From: Fonsecaea monophora
Lineage: Eukaryota > Ascomycota > Eurotiomycetes > Chaetothyriales > Herpotrichiellaceae
Reading direction: 5' to 3'
DNA: 64,000 nucleotides
Assembly: GCF_001642475.1 (NCBI RefSeq)
Contig: NW_019173968.1
Span: forward strand, 1 to 64,000
Positions 45,736 through 57,495 of this stretch are shown here, piece after piece. The notes beneath the pieces are model-generated. The model did not search any database, had not been told where the DNA came from, and worked only from the letters and a program-made list of their open reading frames with translations. Numbering within the stretch: position 1 is the first letter of the stretch; the number at the start of each line of letters is the position of its first letter. A program made the position numbers and the translations under genes.

Positions 45736-45940
45736 AAATTGTTGCTAGCAATCTTCTGCCTTGCACCTAGGACAGATGTCCTCCCAAGGCTGCGAGCACA
45801 CATACCTGGCAATTTTCATTTAAGTATGGCTCCTCGACACGCCTAGGAAAAAGGAAACCATTATCCTTAATCATCTCTTTCCATCCCCCCCGCCACAATA
45901 CCTTCTTACTTTGAACCAATTTCAAGTCTCCCAAACAGTC

Positions 45941-48798
45941 ATGGACCAGGACTTCAGCCTGCAGTTTTCCGACTATCGATCTGATCTGCCTCTAGCAGAG
46001 AAGTGGAATCGGCTGAAGCCCGCAATCGCCCGCCTCTACGTGGAGGAAAACCGGAAGGCTGAGGAGGTGCAGGAAATCATTCGCCGTCAGTGCGGCTTCG
46101 ATCTTCGGTAAGTCCCCCTCAATGCCCATGGACTTCTGGCTCTCTTGACCCGGTTAAACGGCCAACAGTTTTCTGTTGCAGGATCCATCAACTCAAATAC
46201 CAGATCAGAAAATGGAAGCTGAAGAAGAACATCCCGACCCCGGCCAAGACCAAGATGTTCGAGATGAAGGAGTCAAGAGCCTCCAGAGGAAAAGAAACAG
46301 TCTTCGAGTACCATGGGAAGGCGGTCGATAACAAAAAGCTTGCTAGACTGGCCAAAAATATGGTTCACAAGACCCCAGGAGCAAGGAAGGAGATGACAAA
46401 GCTCGACATCACCCCTGGAATGTAAGGTTCTCCTGCTCGTCGCTTGGAGAGTCACTTCCTGACAAGGTTCCAGCTTCATCGTGTGGAACATGCCTTATGG
46501 GGCACTGCGATACTCTCAAGCAGGCCCGATCAACCACATCTCGCCCAACGTTGTAGCATCTACGCTTGCTGGAAACAGCGACATCGTGGCAAGAACCCCA
46601 GGGTTGTACGGAGCGCAGAGTCCAGCAGCCGACTCTCCATCCGGGCTTTCTCGGGCCCTGAGGACAAAAACAGCCCTGGAGAGGGCATACTTGTTCGTGG
46701 AAGGGAAGCACAATGAGCTCCTCAGGTCAATGGAAAGGTCCGAGCGAATGTGAGCGGCCGTTGCTCAAAGCTTCATTCTCGCCTGCGATTTGCTGACATG
46801 ACCCAGGACCATGGCTACATGGCTGTATCATTTCTGGCTCTTTGCATACAAGACGGCCAAGTACTGGGGGAGAGGCCCTCGCAACTGGACCGCAGATCTT
46901 CTCGAGCTTGACAAGTACATGGAAAGCCTCTCCATCTCTACGGTTGGAACGCCGGATGGGCCTGGGGCAAGCTCAGATGTCGAACAACGCCATGTTCCCG
47001 CAAGTCAATGGCTCTCAGATGGCATTACCCCAAGCATCCTCTGTAACTGGGGGGTCCATGTTCCCGGAATGAGCTATGAGCGCGCTCCGCACGACTTCGA
47101 GGACGACGACTCTGACGACGACGAGGACCACTCTGACAACGAGTGGAGAGGCTGGCCACAGGCGTGGAAGCGCGACAGCTTCGTCAAGAAGCTTCACACC
47201 GCCCTGTCGCAAAATCTTTTCAGCAATATCGATGCCGACGACCTTCCGATCGCGCTCTCTCGCCTCTTGACAAATTCCAGTGGTACTAGAGATCAGTTTC
47301 TTGAGGAAGGTCTGGCTTTCAGCATCATAGGCCGCAATGTCGACCTCATTTTCTCGCTGGCGAGGACGATTAGGCCCCGTGAAGTTGATGTCGAGGGCCT
47401 ATACCCTTTCCATCTGGCCACCACTTATCTGTGTGGGTCGAACCCGTGTTGCAATGCTTTTGCACGACTGCTCTATCACCACGACATGTACCCCATCAGG
47501 GCCATGTACATAAACGACCGCGGCCATACAGTTCTGGACAATCTCATGATTGTCATTGTCAAGGCGCACACAAGCTGCGTTCCTGGCGACGTGGACGAGA
47601 AGATGAAGTCTCAGAGACGTTTCGCGGGCGAAGAAGTCGACGTATGTGGAAGATGGGATGCCGATTCCGACGAGATCAGAGCTCTTTTGGCCAAGAGGTT
47701 GTCCAGGATTCCCTTTGACTGGAAGCACAAGTTCTGTCACACCTCGACCCAGGTCGTGTGCCACTGCATCAGCCTTATGTTTGGTGCTCCCTGGAAGCCC
47801 GACATCAACCATCCAAGTGGCCTGTTCAAGAAACAGTGTCAGCACTGCACGATACGCTTAACACTGCTGCCACTCCACACCTTGGTAATGGTTGCATTCC
47901 TACTCGCCGAACGAGGCTGCGAGGAGGAGGACCTATTCGGCATCATTGCGTGCTTGATTTGCCTGCTCTCGAGAGGCGCGAACCCGCTTCTAAGTTCGAG
48001 GCTGTCAGCGCCGGTATTGTATGGCACGGATCAAGATGTCTGTTGCACTCACGAGACCCTGACGCCTTTGCAGCTTGTGGAACGCTTGCCTCAGCAGTGT
48101 TTGCAAAGATGGACTCCTGCTATCCGCACTGGCTGGATCATTCTTAGCCATGTGCTCAGACTTTCGGAGAGAGCCTGGCGCCCAAGTACAGCTCAAGCCA
48201 CGACGAGCCCAACCCTTGACTTCAGTCGGTTTATTAGCTATCCTGACGATGAGTACGACCGTTATGCAGGCGATTCGATTGATGTCGACCCTACTGGAGA
48301 TGCGATGGATATCGACCATGACACAGTCAGTGATGATGTTGTCGATGAAGACATCCATCACTGTTACGAGTGTGGCAACACCAACCATTTTCGCGGCAGC
48401 CACCAGCTTCGTGACCTCTGGGCAGCCATACAAGCAGAGCTACTCACATATAGACGTCTGAGGGACGGGCACAGATGGGTTTCGCCAAACTTCAACATGG
48501 ATGAAGTGCTTCGGAGTCTCGAGAGAGGTCGCCCGGTCCAGGTCGGTCTGATTGAACGCAAACTGCTCCGCGACTACTGTGACTGCGGCAATTTCCTGCT
48601 TCCAAAGACCATGACTGCCCGTGTGTCGACATGGTTTGTGCCGAATATTTTTCGAACCTGGAAGAATGGGAGCGCACGACATTCTTGTGGTGTCCGGAGA
48701 AGGGGTGGCATCAGGCGGAGGCCTCAGACAAAGAGGACAGCGACTACAACGACCCAGACTATCCTGACGAGGAAGAGAGTAACGACGAGGATTTCTGA
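45941..48798 (+). CDS. Clr5-domain protein, 3' end ambiguous
   Basis: Exons 45941-46107, 46182-46421, 46474-46749, then from 46807. The N-terminus matches the Clr5 domain of fungal proteins: LPLAEKWNRLKPAIARLYVE, GFDLRIHQLKYQIRKW. The middle part is long, with acidic runs (FEDDDSDDDEDHSDNE), helical repeats and Cys/His pairs such as HHCYECGNTNHF. Near 48580 the coding signal moves from one frame to another: the first stays open to 48886 but turns into unnatural sequence, while the other reads DCPCVDMVCAEYFSNLEEW and an acidic tail ending at 48798. A 62-nt intron at 48546-48607 (weak GTCTGA donor, CAAAG acceptor) restores frame and gives 870 aa; a frameshift is the alternative. Function unknown; Clr5 was named for a silencing factor. 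Confidence 0.75.
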
Positions 48799-49917
48799 AG
48801 TGTCGTGGTTAGTCGTGGTGGTGTTTACGAGCTTGGAGTCTTTCTTTGCTCTGGCTGACATCTGCTATCAGAAGGAGGAGTTATAGGAATCATAGCATGT
48901 CAGGGGATCACGGGACCATGGAATAATCAACAAAAAAAACAAAATAGGCATGACTTTCACCTTTATCACTTTGTCGTCGTGGCTGGTCATGACGGTATTT
49001 CTTTACTTTGGCAGGCGAAACAAGGCCGTCTGTTCCACCTGTCTGGGAGGAGGATCTGTATGTAGGCGTTCCAGAGCCTCCTAACGTGATATTGACTATT
49101 ATCTGTCACCCAATTTATTCCCGTGTTTGCTACTCGCACATTTACTAATGTGGCATCGTCGATATGCGTTGGGCTGGTGGCGCTCAGAAAGGGGCCGGAT
49201 TGGGACGCGGCCAATTTCCACCGGTTCTGCTAGAACAAACTTAACCATCTTTTTTTTTCACTCTCGGGACTCGACCCTTGTGTAACATTTCACTGTCCGA
49301 GGACGCGTTGCCTCTCGATCATGCTGGTCCAATACCACAGCTCGAGATGTATGTTTCGCCTCAACTCCTATCGATCGAAGAGCAGGCTGAATCTCAGAGT
49401 GCCTTGACCACCCCACCACTAACACCAAGCCACATTCCTACACAGACCAGAATCGGCATGTCTCAATACATTGGGCCCAAGAGGTGGAGACCATCTAATC
49501 CAGAGCCGTGGCGTAGCTGACAATTCCCAAAAGCCATGATACGCCCGTCTAGACCCCCCTCTAGAGAGCCTTGTATGGGCCAGCAGAAGATGCGAATCCC
49601 AGCCCGGACCGCCTCTGCCGTTATTGTTGCCCCCAAAAGCAAGCCTCCCGCAACGACGTGTGTGCCCATGGCCGCCTTGACATCTAATAGTCGACCGGCA
49701 GAGTTTTCTACTCCCTGATATTACAACGTCCACGCCGCACTGGGCTGGCGTTGGGAGAGTGGGCACGCGAGCCATGGAGTCGGAGGTACCGAGCAGATAT
49801 CTTCAGCAGCTGAACGGGGAGTATAAAGATCCAGAGAGACCCGCCAGCAAACGGCCAACGCTCTCTCCTCGTGGCCTCGCTTCCTAGCGTTAAGTTCCTC
49901 TATCCACCTCGCAGACG
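48799..49917. other. Intergenic, nothing supported
   Basis: Short frames only. A T10 run occurs near 49250. The right end holds the promoter of the membrane-protein gene, with a TATA box at 49822. Confidence 0.45.
49822..49827 (+). promoter_or_regulatory. TATA box
   Basis: TATAAA in GGGGAGTATAAAGATC, about 91-96 bp upstream of the ATG at 49918, a normal distance for a short 5' UTR. Confidence 0.5.
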
Positions 49918-51984
49918 ATGGATCAAGCGGCAAATCTCACCAGCGGCACCGGAGCGACTCTCGCCGCCGTCCTTCAACATTGGCATCACAAGGCAGTACC
50001 TCGAAAAGCCGGAGTTGAACCTCTACCAGACGAGCCGAAAAGAGCATACGCAGGCACAAAGGTCGACATCACCGAGTTGCAGCCCTGTACACCGAGAACA
50101 CCCAACAAGACGTTCTCGGAACCGCCCCTGCGAGAGTGGCCCCAGGAACCCGTCCCCATCACCAATGAACCAGTGGTCGAGCGATGTCTGGACGCGGTCG
50201 ACGTGATCTTGTGTCTCCTGCCCTGCGTCCTCATCATCAAAGCCGGGCTCTGCGTCCTGGCTTCTGAGATTGACAAGACCCACGTGGGTGCCTCGATCGA
50301 CAAGACCAGTCAACTGACCCTCCGCCTCATCGAGTTCAACAACCAACTCACCACCATTTTCACCATCATCTTCATCGTCATTGTCTCCACGACCGTGCGG
50401 CGGTATGCGCTGTGGAAGGCAGAAAAGGGGGCTACCCTCGGGGAAATTGAACAACTGCACGCATCCATCAGCTTAACGGCGACCCTCAAGGCAATCTGGT
50501 CCCTGCGGCGGTTCACACTCACGGGCCTGAGCCTCGTCTTTCTGTGGTCCTGGTACTACGTGGGATCTCAGGCGGCGTCACGGGAGTACTCGTACAGGGA
50601 CTCGGCCAGCTTTGGGACTCAATCGGTCGCATTTCTCAGTTCGAACGCAGTGTCTCCGTTCCAAGGAGACCAGATCGACATCGACAAGGTCTCGCCGGTC
50701 AAACTGACCGACATGACGGCGCGGTACCATTTGTACAGTTCTTTCACAGCGGGCACGCAGCAGACCAACGTGCAAGGCGTCCGAGAGGTACAAGGCGCCG
50801 ACATATACGGCGCCACTCTGACCCCGTGGTACGGCCATCCACGCGACAGTTCCTCACTCGAACTCGATCGGCATGGCTGGTTGGAGATCCCGCACATGTC
50901 TGATCAGCCCGTCATGTCGTCGATCGGAACATCCTTGTACTGGCTGAACCGGACTGCCGGGGTGAACGCCTGGACACCGCAGAAAATGGTCGGGTCTTTC
51001 GTCTACCAGGTGTCCCACTTCCAAGCCAACTGCACGGCGCCGTTCCTGTCCACGAAGGCAAAGCCCAAGGGGTCGCTGCCCGCCGTGTCGACGACGATGA
51101 ACATGACGACGATGCCGTCGGACGCGGGCCAGCCCCGCGAACTGTACTTCTGGAACTTTGTCAACGACACGCACAGTTTGACCTCGACGTGTGAGATGAC
51201 CAACGTGACGGTTCAGATCGAGGCCATCTGCACGGCCGCGACCTGCAAGCCCACTCGGATGAAACACATCAGCACGTCTCCGCGCACCTTACTGGACTCT
51301 GACGTCTTCGCGACGCCATTTTTCAACTCCATGCTCCTGGCGTGCGGCCTGCCGCAACACGAGGGCGATTACTCGACGTTCGACAACGACAACGGCCTCG
51401 TCGATCTCAAGAACGACCTCGCGCAACAGACACTCAACGATCCCTCGCAACTCGAAAGGGCCAGCGCGGACGCACAATTCCCCCTGTCCATGGCCATTAC
51501 GCGGTACATGAACACGTACTTCACGTCGTCGCAGATGCTGCGATACGAGCACGGCTTCCAGGACGACCTGGCGGTGAACGGGTCCATTGCGCTGACCCAG
51601 CACGGCTCGGACTTCAGCTTCCTGGCAATGGACGGCGCCATCTACAACCCGCAACACGCCCTGTCCTGGCCGTGGCTGGCCATGGACATCGTCTCCAACA
51701 TGGTCCTCCTCGCCACGGCCATGGGCGCGCTGTGGCTACGGAAGCACACGCTGGCGCCGGACATCTTTGGGTTCGTGAGCAGCTTGACGCGGGACAACCC
51801 GCACCTGAACCTGCCGGAGGGAGGGAGCACCCTGTCGGGGATCGAGCGCAGCAGGAGGATGAAGATGGTCAAGGTAAAAATTGCGGATGTGGGAGAAGAC
51901 TCGAGCGTCGGGAGGGTGGGTTTGACACAGGTGGACGGGTTCGAAGAGGCGAAGGACTTGGAAAAAGGGAGGACTTATTATTGA
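49918..51984 (+). CDS. Intronless multi-span membrane protein with large glycosylated loop, function unknown
   Basis: A 688-aa intronless gene of a type common in filamentous fungi but without a function I can name. Four hydrophobic segments: about residues 94-116, 145-160, 199-216 and 603-625. Between the third and fourth lies an extracytoplasmic-looking domain of nearly 400 residues with several N-glycosylation sequons (NRT, NCT, NMT, NDT, NVT, NGS) and several Cys. The N-terminal 90 residues and the C-terminal 60 would be cytosolic. GC-rich third positions resemble the monooxygenase gene at 34537. No catalytic motif or transporter signature seen. Confidence 0.85.
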   Translation: MDQAANLTSGTGATLAAVLQHWHHKAVPRKAGVEPLPDEPKRAYAGTKVDITELQPCTPRTPNKTFSEPPLREWPQEPVPITNEPVVERCLDAVDVILCLLPCVLIIKAGLCVLASEIDKTHVGASIDKTSQLTLRLIEFNNQLTTIFTIIFIVIVSTTVRRYALWKAEKGATLGEIEQLHASISLTATLKAIWSLRRFTLTGLSLVFLWSWYYVGSQAASREYSYRDSASFGTQSVAFLSSNAVSPFQGDQIDIDKVSPVKLTDMTARYHLYSSFTAGTQQTNVQGVREVQGADIYGATLTPWYGHPRDSSSLELDRHGWLEIPHMSDQPVMSSIGTSLYWLNRTAGVNAWTPQKMVGSFVYQVSHFQANCTAPFLSTKAKPKGSLPAVSTTMNMTTMPSDAGQPRELYFWNFVNDTHSLTSTCEMTNVTVQIEAICTAATCKPTRMKHISTSPRTLLDSDVFATPFFNSMLLACGLPQHEGDYSTFDNDNGLVDLKNDLAQQTLNDPSQLERASADAQFPLSMAITRYMNTYFTSSQMLRYEHGFQDDLAVNGSIALTQHGSDFSFLAMDGAIYNPQHALSWPWLAMDIVSNMVLLATAMGALWLRKHTLAPDIFGFVSSLTRDNPHLNLPEGGSTLSGIERSRRMKMVKVKIADVGEDSSVGRVGLTQVDGFEEAKDLEKGRTYY

Positions 51985-52188
51985 TGAATTACCAGTATTG
52001 ACTGACATTGGCGATGGGTTCATGAGGAAATATGCCTAGGTAATTAATGACACGGCCGTTTGTTTTTTGGTTTCCATCATACCTTCCCCTCCGAAATCCC
52101 GTTTCATTCCCGCCTCATACCACTAAGTGGGTGCCCGCGAGATCTCACCTACTCATCCTCTTCCCTCTTCACTCCTCATCCCTCCAGA

Positions 52189-53071
52189 CTATCGAATCGT
52201 AAATCCGCCATCGACCCTGAGATCCGCGCCATTGATCATGCCACTGTCGTCTCCACAGAGAAACTCGATCGCGCTGGCGACCTCGTCCGGGACGGCAAAC
52301 CTGCCCGTAGGGATCTCGGCGAGATGCTTCGCCCTCTTGTCTTCATCCGCCCAGGCCTTCGCGGCCAAGGGCGTCCACGTCACGGTGGGCGAGACCGTGT
52401 TGGCCGTGATGCCCTTGGGACCCCATTCCGAGGCCATACAGCGGGTGAGGCCGAGCAAGCCGGCCTTGGAGGCGCAGTAGGCGCCGTGGCCGTCGAGGGC
52501 GACGTGGGCGGCCTGGGACGCGATGCTGACGATGCGACCACCCGGCACTGGGGGATTCTCACGGTTCGAAAGTGCGGCGGCTCTGAATCGGTAGAGGTAG
52601 AAGAAGGCGGTGCTGCAGTTCAACGGTCCCAGCAGGTTCGGGAGGATGTTGCGCATGGCCTCCTCGGCCGACGTGTCCTCGAGAGGCTGCACCGAGACAT
52701 AACCCGCCGCGTTGATCAGGATGCTGGGAAAGGCCTTGTAGACGGAAACGTCCGCCAGTTTGCCGTCCTGGCCCAGAACCTGCCTGACCGAGTCCTCGGA
52801 CGTGATGTCGCATTCGAACGTCCACACCCTGTCCGGCTTTTCAGACGAAAACACCCGTTTCACCGTGTCGACCACACGATCCCGTTCGAACGGGGCGTAT
52901 AGCAAAGCCACATCTGCTCCTCGCGCATGGAGACGATGGGCAATCGAGGAGCCAAGTCCGCCTATGGGCATGTTGAGCAGTGTCACTCACATCTCTTTCG
53001 GGGGGGAACACGGAGAACTCACCGATGCCACCGGCTATGATTGCTAGACGTCCTTCCAATGTAGTAGCCAT
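52189..53071 (-). CDS. Short-chain dehydrogenase/reductase (classical SDR)
   Basis: Exons 53023-53071 and 52189-52961 give 273 aa; the 61-nt intron interrupts the Gly-rich cofactor motif, which reads IIAGGIGGLGSSIA after splicing. NAAGYVS follows strand 4, the catalytic triad is in IVSIASQAAH and GAYCASKAGLL (Y-x-x-x-K), and the C-terminus CGDDSGMINGADLRVDGG is standard. Such enzymes oxidise or reduce hydroxyl/keto groups with NAD(P)(H). An AAGG instead of the usual TGAS-like start of the cofactor motif is slightly unusual. The 3' end faces the membrane-protein gene, 204 bp away. Confidence 0.9.
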
Positions 53072-53917
53072 GGTGGGAGAGAGGTGGTAGCACATCAAGA
53101 ACTGGTCAGACTCCAGGGCGAATACCAGCAGCTCTTGTAAATAATCGATGCCTGCCTGGTTCTTTGACCCCGCACATGCTCAGGTTCCGACAGGTTCAAG
53201 TTGAATACAGCCTGATATCGAGTTGGCCGGTGTATCGCCTTTCCATCCGTTCATCATTACCTCGTGTTAGGTATAGCTCTTGGGGTTTCTATACTAGTTA
53301 CCCGTTGGCCCCTCCCGCCTACATACTAGATCGCATGCTCTCTGCCCTGTATTTTCTCTACCATGTTACCCAACAAGTACGAGAGAACATCATTTAGATG
53401 CTAATAGACACCCACAGCTTCAGGGTTGATCTTATGTCATTAAATCCGGCACCAAAATATATACCTAATAGTTGCAGCTTCAAACTCTTTGCGCTCTGGG
53501 AATTTAACGCTTCCTCCGTCCCTTTGACAAACTGCTCGCTCCTATAACAGCCTGCTATGTAACTTCGCAGCTAGTCGCAAACCAAAAATATTGTCACTGA
53601 TGACTCCCACCATTGCTACCCCTTCGGCCTCGAAATCTCTCGCTGAAAGTGGTACGAATTTTCAGCTCGGCGATATCGCGTTTCGTCCGTGTCGGTCGAG
53701 TTCCCACATCTTTCTGTGGACCACGATGTCCTTAAGCTGGATCGAATTTCGCAACCAGCAGGTGTTTGGGGCTTTGCTTCTTCACCGATACTGTCAGAGG
53801 ATGTCTGGTGCAGAGCACGCACGGTTGGCTTCCACAATAGTCCAATATGCACGTCGCGATCCCACGGGTGGTGGCTGGGGCAGAAACGATTCAAGATCAA
53901 TCGCTGGTTGACCTAAA
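53072..53917. other. Intergenic, nothing seen
   Basis: Promoter of the SDR gene on the left and 3' flank of Sla1 on the right. Frames at 53591-53911 lack support. Confidence 0.4.
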
Positions 53918-56900
53918 TCAAAAGCCGAATGGGTTTTGTGCAGCTATAGTATCGTCAGTGTTCCGTGTATCAAGGGCAGCTCATGAAATTTAAACTTACT
54001 CGCATTGGCAAGGTTTGCTCTGCGTCCCGTTGGCTGAGGAGTCAACTTCTTAGCCTCAGTAACACCAAACTTCACAGGAGGAGCGGGGCCGGTCTTTTGC
54101 GCTTGCAATGGCGCAATGGTCGGGAGCTGAGGAAGAGGTGGCAGCGGTGGCACGGGTGGTGTTTGGAAGCCCCCGAAGCCATTCTGCTGCGGGACTTGCC
54201 CGAATCCAGTGGCTTGTGGTTGTAGTGGCTGCTGGAAAGCGGTTTGTTGGGGTTGAAGTGGTGCCGCTTGAGGGAATCCTGCCTGGGGTTGAATACCTGG
54301 ACCAAACCCATTGAGCTGAGGTTGTGGCGCAGGGGATACAAACCCGGTCCTTTGCGGTTGAAGAGCCGGCGGAAGGACCGTGTTGATCCCCCCCGGTGCA
54401 GGGCTTTGCTGAAATGGTATTCCTGTCGGTTGGGGCTGAAAGGATGGTCGTGGATCTGCAAAAGGACTTCCAGCTGCGTTCCCATTGATATAGGGCTGCT
54501 GTTGGAACTGAGCAAATTGCTGCGGCTGGAACCCTGTCGGTTGCGGAGCCAATCCGAATTGTCCAATACCTGGGGTTGGTTGAATGAAGCCGGTAGCCTG
54601 GGGCTGCAGCTGCAATTGTTGGAATTGCTGCTGAACGTGTTGCTGTGAAAGATCGTTCAAACTTTGGCCAGGGGGAGCTTGCAGGGCTGATGTTCGTGGG
54701 ATCCCGGTGAGCTGCGGTTGCAATGGCTGAAGGCCAAACTGGTTTTGCTGGGGATTTTGAGGAGCGGAGGTTGGACGAGGGGGAGGTGGAAGCAATCCAG
54801 CACCGGCAAAGCTCTGCTGTGGTGCTACAGGTCGCTGTCGAGGGATGTTCAATTGTTGTGGCGTTTGTAATGCGGTCACTTGGGGTTGCAGTTGTGCAGG
54901 TTGTTGATTCAATTGCGAGAAGAAAGCAGGATTGGCACCGGTTTGTTGAGCTTGCTGTACAGGAGGAGATAGGACTGGAGTCGGGACAGTGGGTGGTTGT
55001 GGTTGTGGTTGTGGCGGTGGCGGTGGTGGCTGCTGCTGGACAGGTGCAGGAGTAGGCTGGAGAGGAGCGGGCAGCGGCCCGTCGAGCAGAGAGGACAAGT
55101 CCTTTGTTGCCCCCGTAGGAGGCTTCGGCGCTGGTGATGGGGTGGCAGCGGCTGGGGTAGGTTGTGAAGCGGCCGCAGGCTGGCTCGGTGCCTTGACCGT
55201 CCAAGCATCATCATCGAAACCACTCTTGACGGGCTCCCTCGGCGGCGCCTGTGTAAGAGGCGTCGCTCTTGCGTCCGGAGGTGGCCTCTTTTCTTCCTCC
55301 TTCGACGCAAAGGCGTCTGCATCGACAACATCGCTGGTCGAACGTGTCGCCTCCGGTCTACCTCTGCGTGTATTGTTATGTAGAGTTCCACCTGGTCCCG
55401 AGAAGAGACCTCCTTGCGCCGATTCTCCGTTGGTGCCATTGGTCATCGGAGCACGCGTTCGTGCAAATTTCTGGTCCAAGAATTTCATGACCTTGAGTAT
55501 ATCGCCCTCCTTGAAACCTAGGGTCCGCAGAGTTTCGGGTGTGATGTCGGGAAGCACACTTTCATCCATCGAGTCTCGAATCATGGCTTGCGCATATCTT
55601 TCGCATTGATGAGGGCCAACGCCAGCGGTGAGGAAGAAATCAAACCAGTCGTACTCGGGGGCTTTCGGCTGCTCTGTTGCGCGGGCCCCAATGCTGGCGC
55701 CGGTCCGAGAGGTGGGTTGTTCTTGATTTCGATGTCTCATCTTAATCAAATCAGCCACAGGAATGTGCTCTTCGATCGGTTCGTGTATTACCTGCTCAAC
55801 ATATGCAAGGTCTTCAGGTGACATCTTCGTTACGGGAACAGCAATCTTGACACCATTGACCTTGTGCAAATGAATCTTGCCGTCTGTCACTCTCAAGAAC
55901 TCCGCTTCAACTTTGAATGTCCCCGAATGGTCCGTCCATGTTCTGACTTTCTCGGGATCTGGCTTCGACCGACTCTTCTTCCGTTCGTCCTTCTCTCTTC
56001 GGTCTCGTCGTCGGGGTGGTTCATCGGCGAGACTGCTGCCACGCTGGGGAATGTCACTGCGAGACCTTGCGAGCTCTGCTTCTTGACGGGCTCTGTCAGC
56101 TCTGGCTGCCTCTTTTGCGAGCCGTTCCTCTTCAAGTCGGTTTTGATCAACCACGGACAAACCAGCATTTGCGCCAGAACGCGAAGGCGGCTCTATCGTC
56201 ACAAACCCAGTAATCTCAATGTAGCTGCTGGGGACGACACCTTCTTTGCCGTTTTTTAGGCGTCGGACGTTCCACCACTCTTCGGATTTAGCGTCGTCCA
56301 GGATGATAACCTCATCTCCCACACCAACTGTGACTTCGTCATCACCCTGAGCCGGGAAATCGTAGAGGACCTTTCCTTTCTTATGTGTTGCGCCCCCACT
56401 AGCAGCAGTCATGACTTCCCGTAAACCTTCAGCCCGTTGAGCGCCTGCAATCTCTCCCAGCGCTGACACGATTTCTTCTGCAGTGTCCTTTGCACCTGCG
56501 TGCAGGTCCAAACTTTTGCTCGGCTTGACCAGTTCAATAAAGACGTGTTTGCCCTCGATAGAATAGTGCGTCATCTTATCTGCAGTCCATTCCTGTGATG
56601 GCCCATCTCTTGACTTTTCCGGGGCGAGCATGATCGTACCCGTTGCGATATTTATTCCCAAAGTTGTTGGCATCTTCCTCCGCCTGCCCATGGCAGAGAC
56701 CATTTCACTGATATTGTACAGGTGAAAGCCGCCAGCCGATCGAACAGGAGCCTCCTCGTCCTCCGGTTGTGGGATAGCTCGGTTGTATGGGGGAGAAGGA
56801 AGTGGGCCCTGAGATACTTCGTTCGACGTAGGTCTTCGCGGGAGGGCGGGCGCGGGCTCTTCTTCGTCTGAGGCATCTGGAGTGAACTGTTGACGCGGGA

Positions 56901-57495
56901 TTGTAGGAGGCGGAGACGATATTGTTCGAGCTGCTGTTGGGGAAGTCGGAACTCCGCCTCCCAAGACGCGGGCTAAGTTGGCGGCAGGACTGTGCACAGA
57001 TCTTGCCGGAGAGACTGGGCTTGCAGGCGCTTCTGGCTCAGCGACCGCAGGATTCGAGTAGCCTCTTGATCGTACAGAGGGAGATCGCGGAGGGGCCGGG
57101 GGAGCAGCAGAGGCCGAGCTTGATATCTCAATGTAATTTGCTGGCGCAAATCCATAATCATCACCCACGCCGACCAAGGTCCAATCGGGGTCCGAGGTAT
57201 CATAGACGTTTAATGCAGTGTCCTCAGCAAAAGAGACTTCCTCGTCGGTCTGGCGAGTGTAGTCATAGAGTGCTTTGGCAGTATGGGATGGCTTTGCGTC
57301 TTCAACATAGTTGTTTGGTATCAGACCCTCGGGTTCGTCGTCATCATCTCCAGCGGCCTTTTTCTTTGCTCTCCACCAGTCATCCTCGCTGCTCTTCTCT
57401 AGAATATATAACAATTCCCCCTCTTTAATCTCTAACTCGCCAGAGCTCTGCGGGTGATAGTCGTAGATGGCGGTGCATATTGCAACGAAGCCCAT
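53918..57495 (-). CDS. sla1: Actin cytoskeleton-regulatory endocytic adaptor Sla1
   Basis: Exons 54000-57495 and 53918-53943 give 1173 aa. Sla1 couples cargo, clathrin and the actin machinery at cortical patches. Domains: SH3-1 about 1-70 (AICTAIYDYHPQSSGELEI), SH3-2 about 72-130 (AKALYDYTRQTDEEVSF), a Pro/Ser linker, SH3-3 about 380-435 (KVLYDFPAQGDDEVTVG), SHD1 about 510-580 (WTDHSGTFKVEAEFL), a SAM-like SHD2 about 630-700 (YDWFDFFLTAGVGPHQCERY) and a long Pro/Gln-rich tail with repeated LQPQ-x-TGF units. A 55-nt intron (GTAAGT..CTATAG) joins NLANA to a last exon of 26 nt that ends in NPFGF, the family's usual terminus. Polyglutamine/proline runs vary in length in this family. Confidence 0.95.

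Larger units (their letters stand above)
44877..45940. other. Intergenic region with simple repeats
   Basis: Holds a T11 run near 44965, a 16-bp tandem repeat (45506-45569), a hexamer repeat (45696-45735) and the promoter of the Clr5-domain gene. Frames created by the repeats are not taken as genes. Confidence 0.45.

Noticed and set aside
45564..45846. Frames with GRGRG, VVVVV or TTTTT runs
   Set aside because: Produced by the GTGGTC microsatellite, not by coding sequence.
48608..48886. C-terminus of the Clr5 protein in the first frame
   Set aside because: The sequence becomes Arg/Thr-rich and then hydrophobic without resemblance to a protein end; the other frame ending at 48798 is far more natural.
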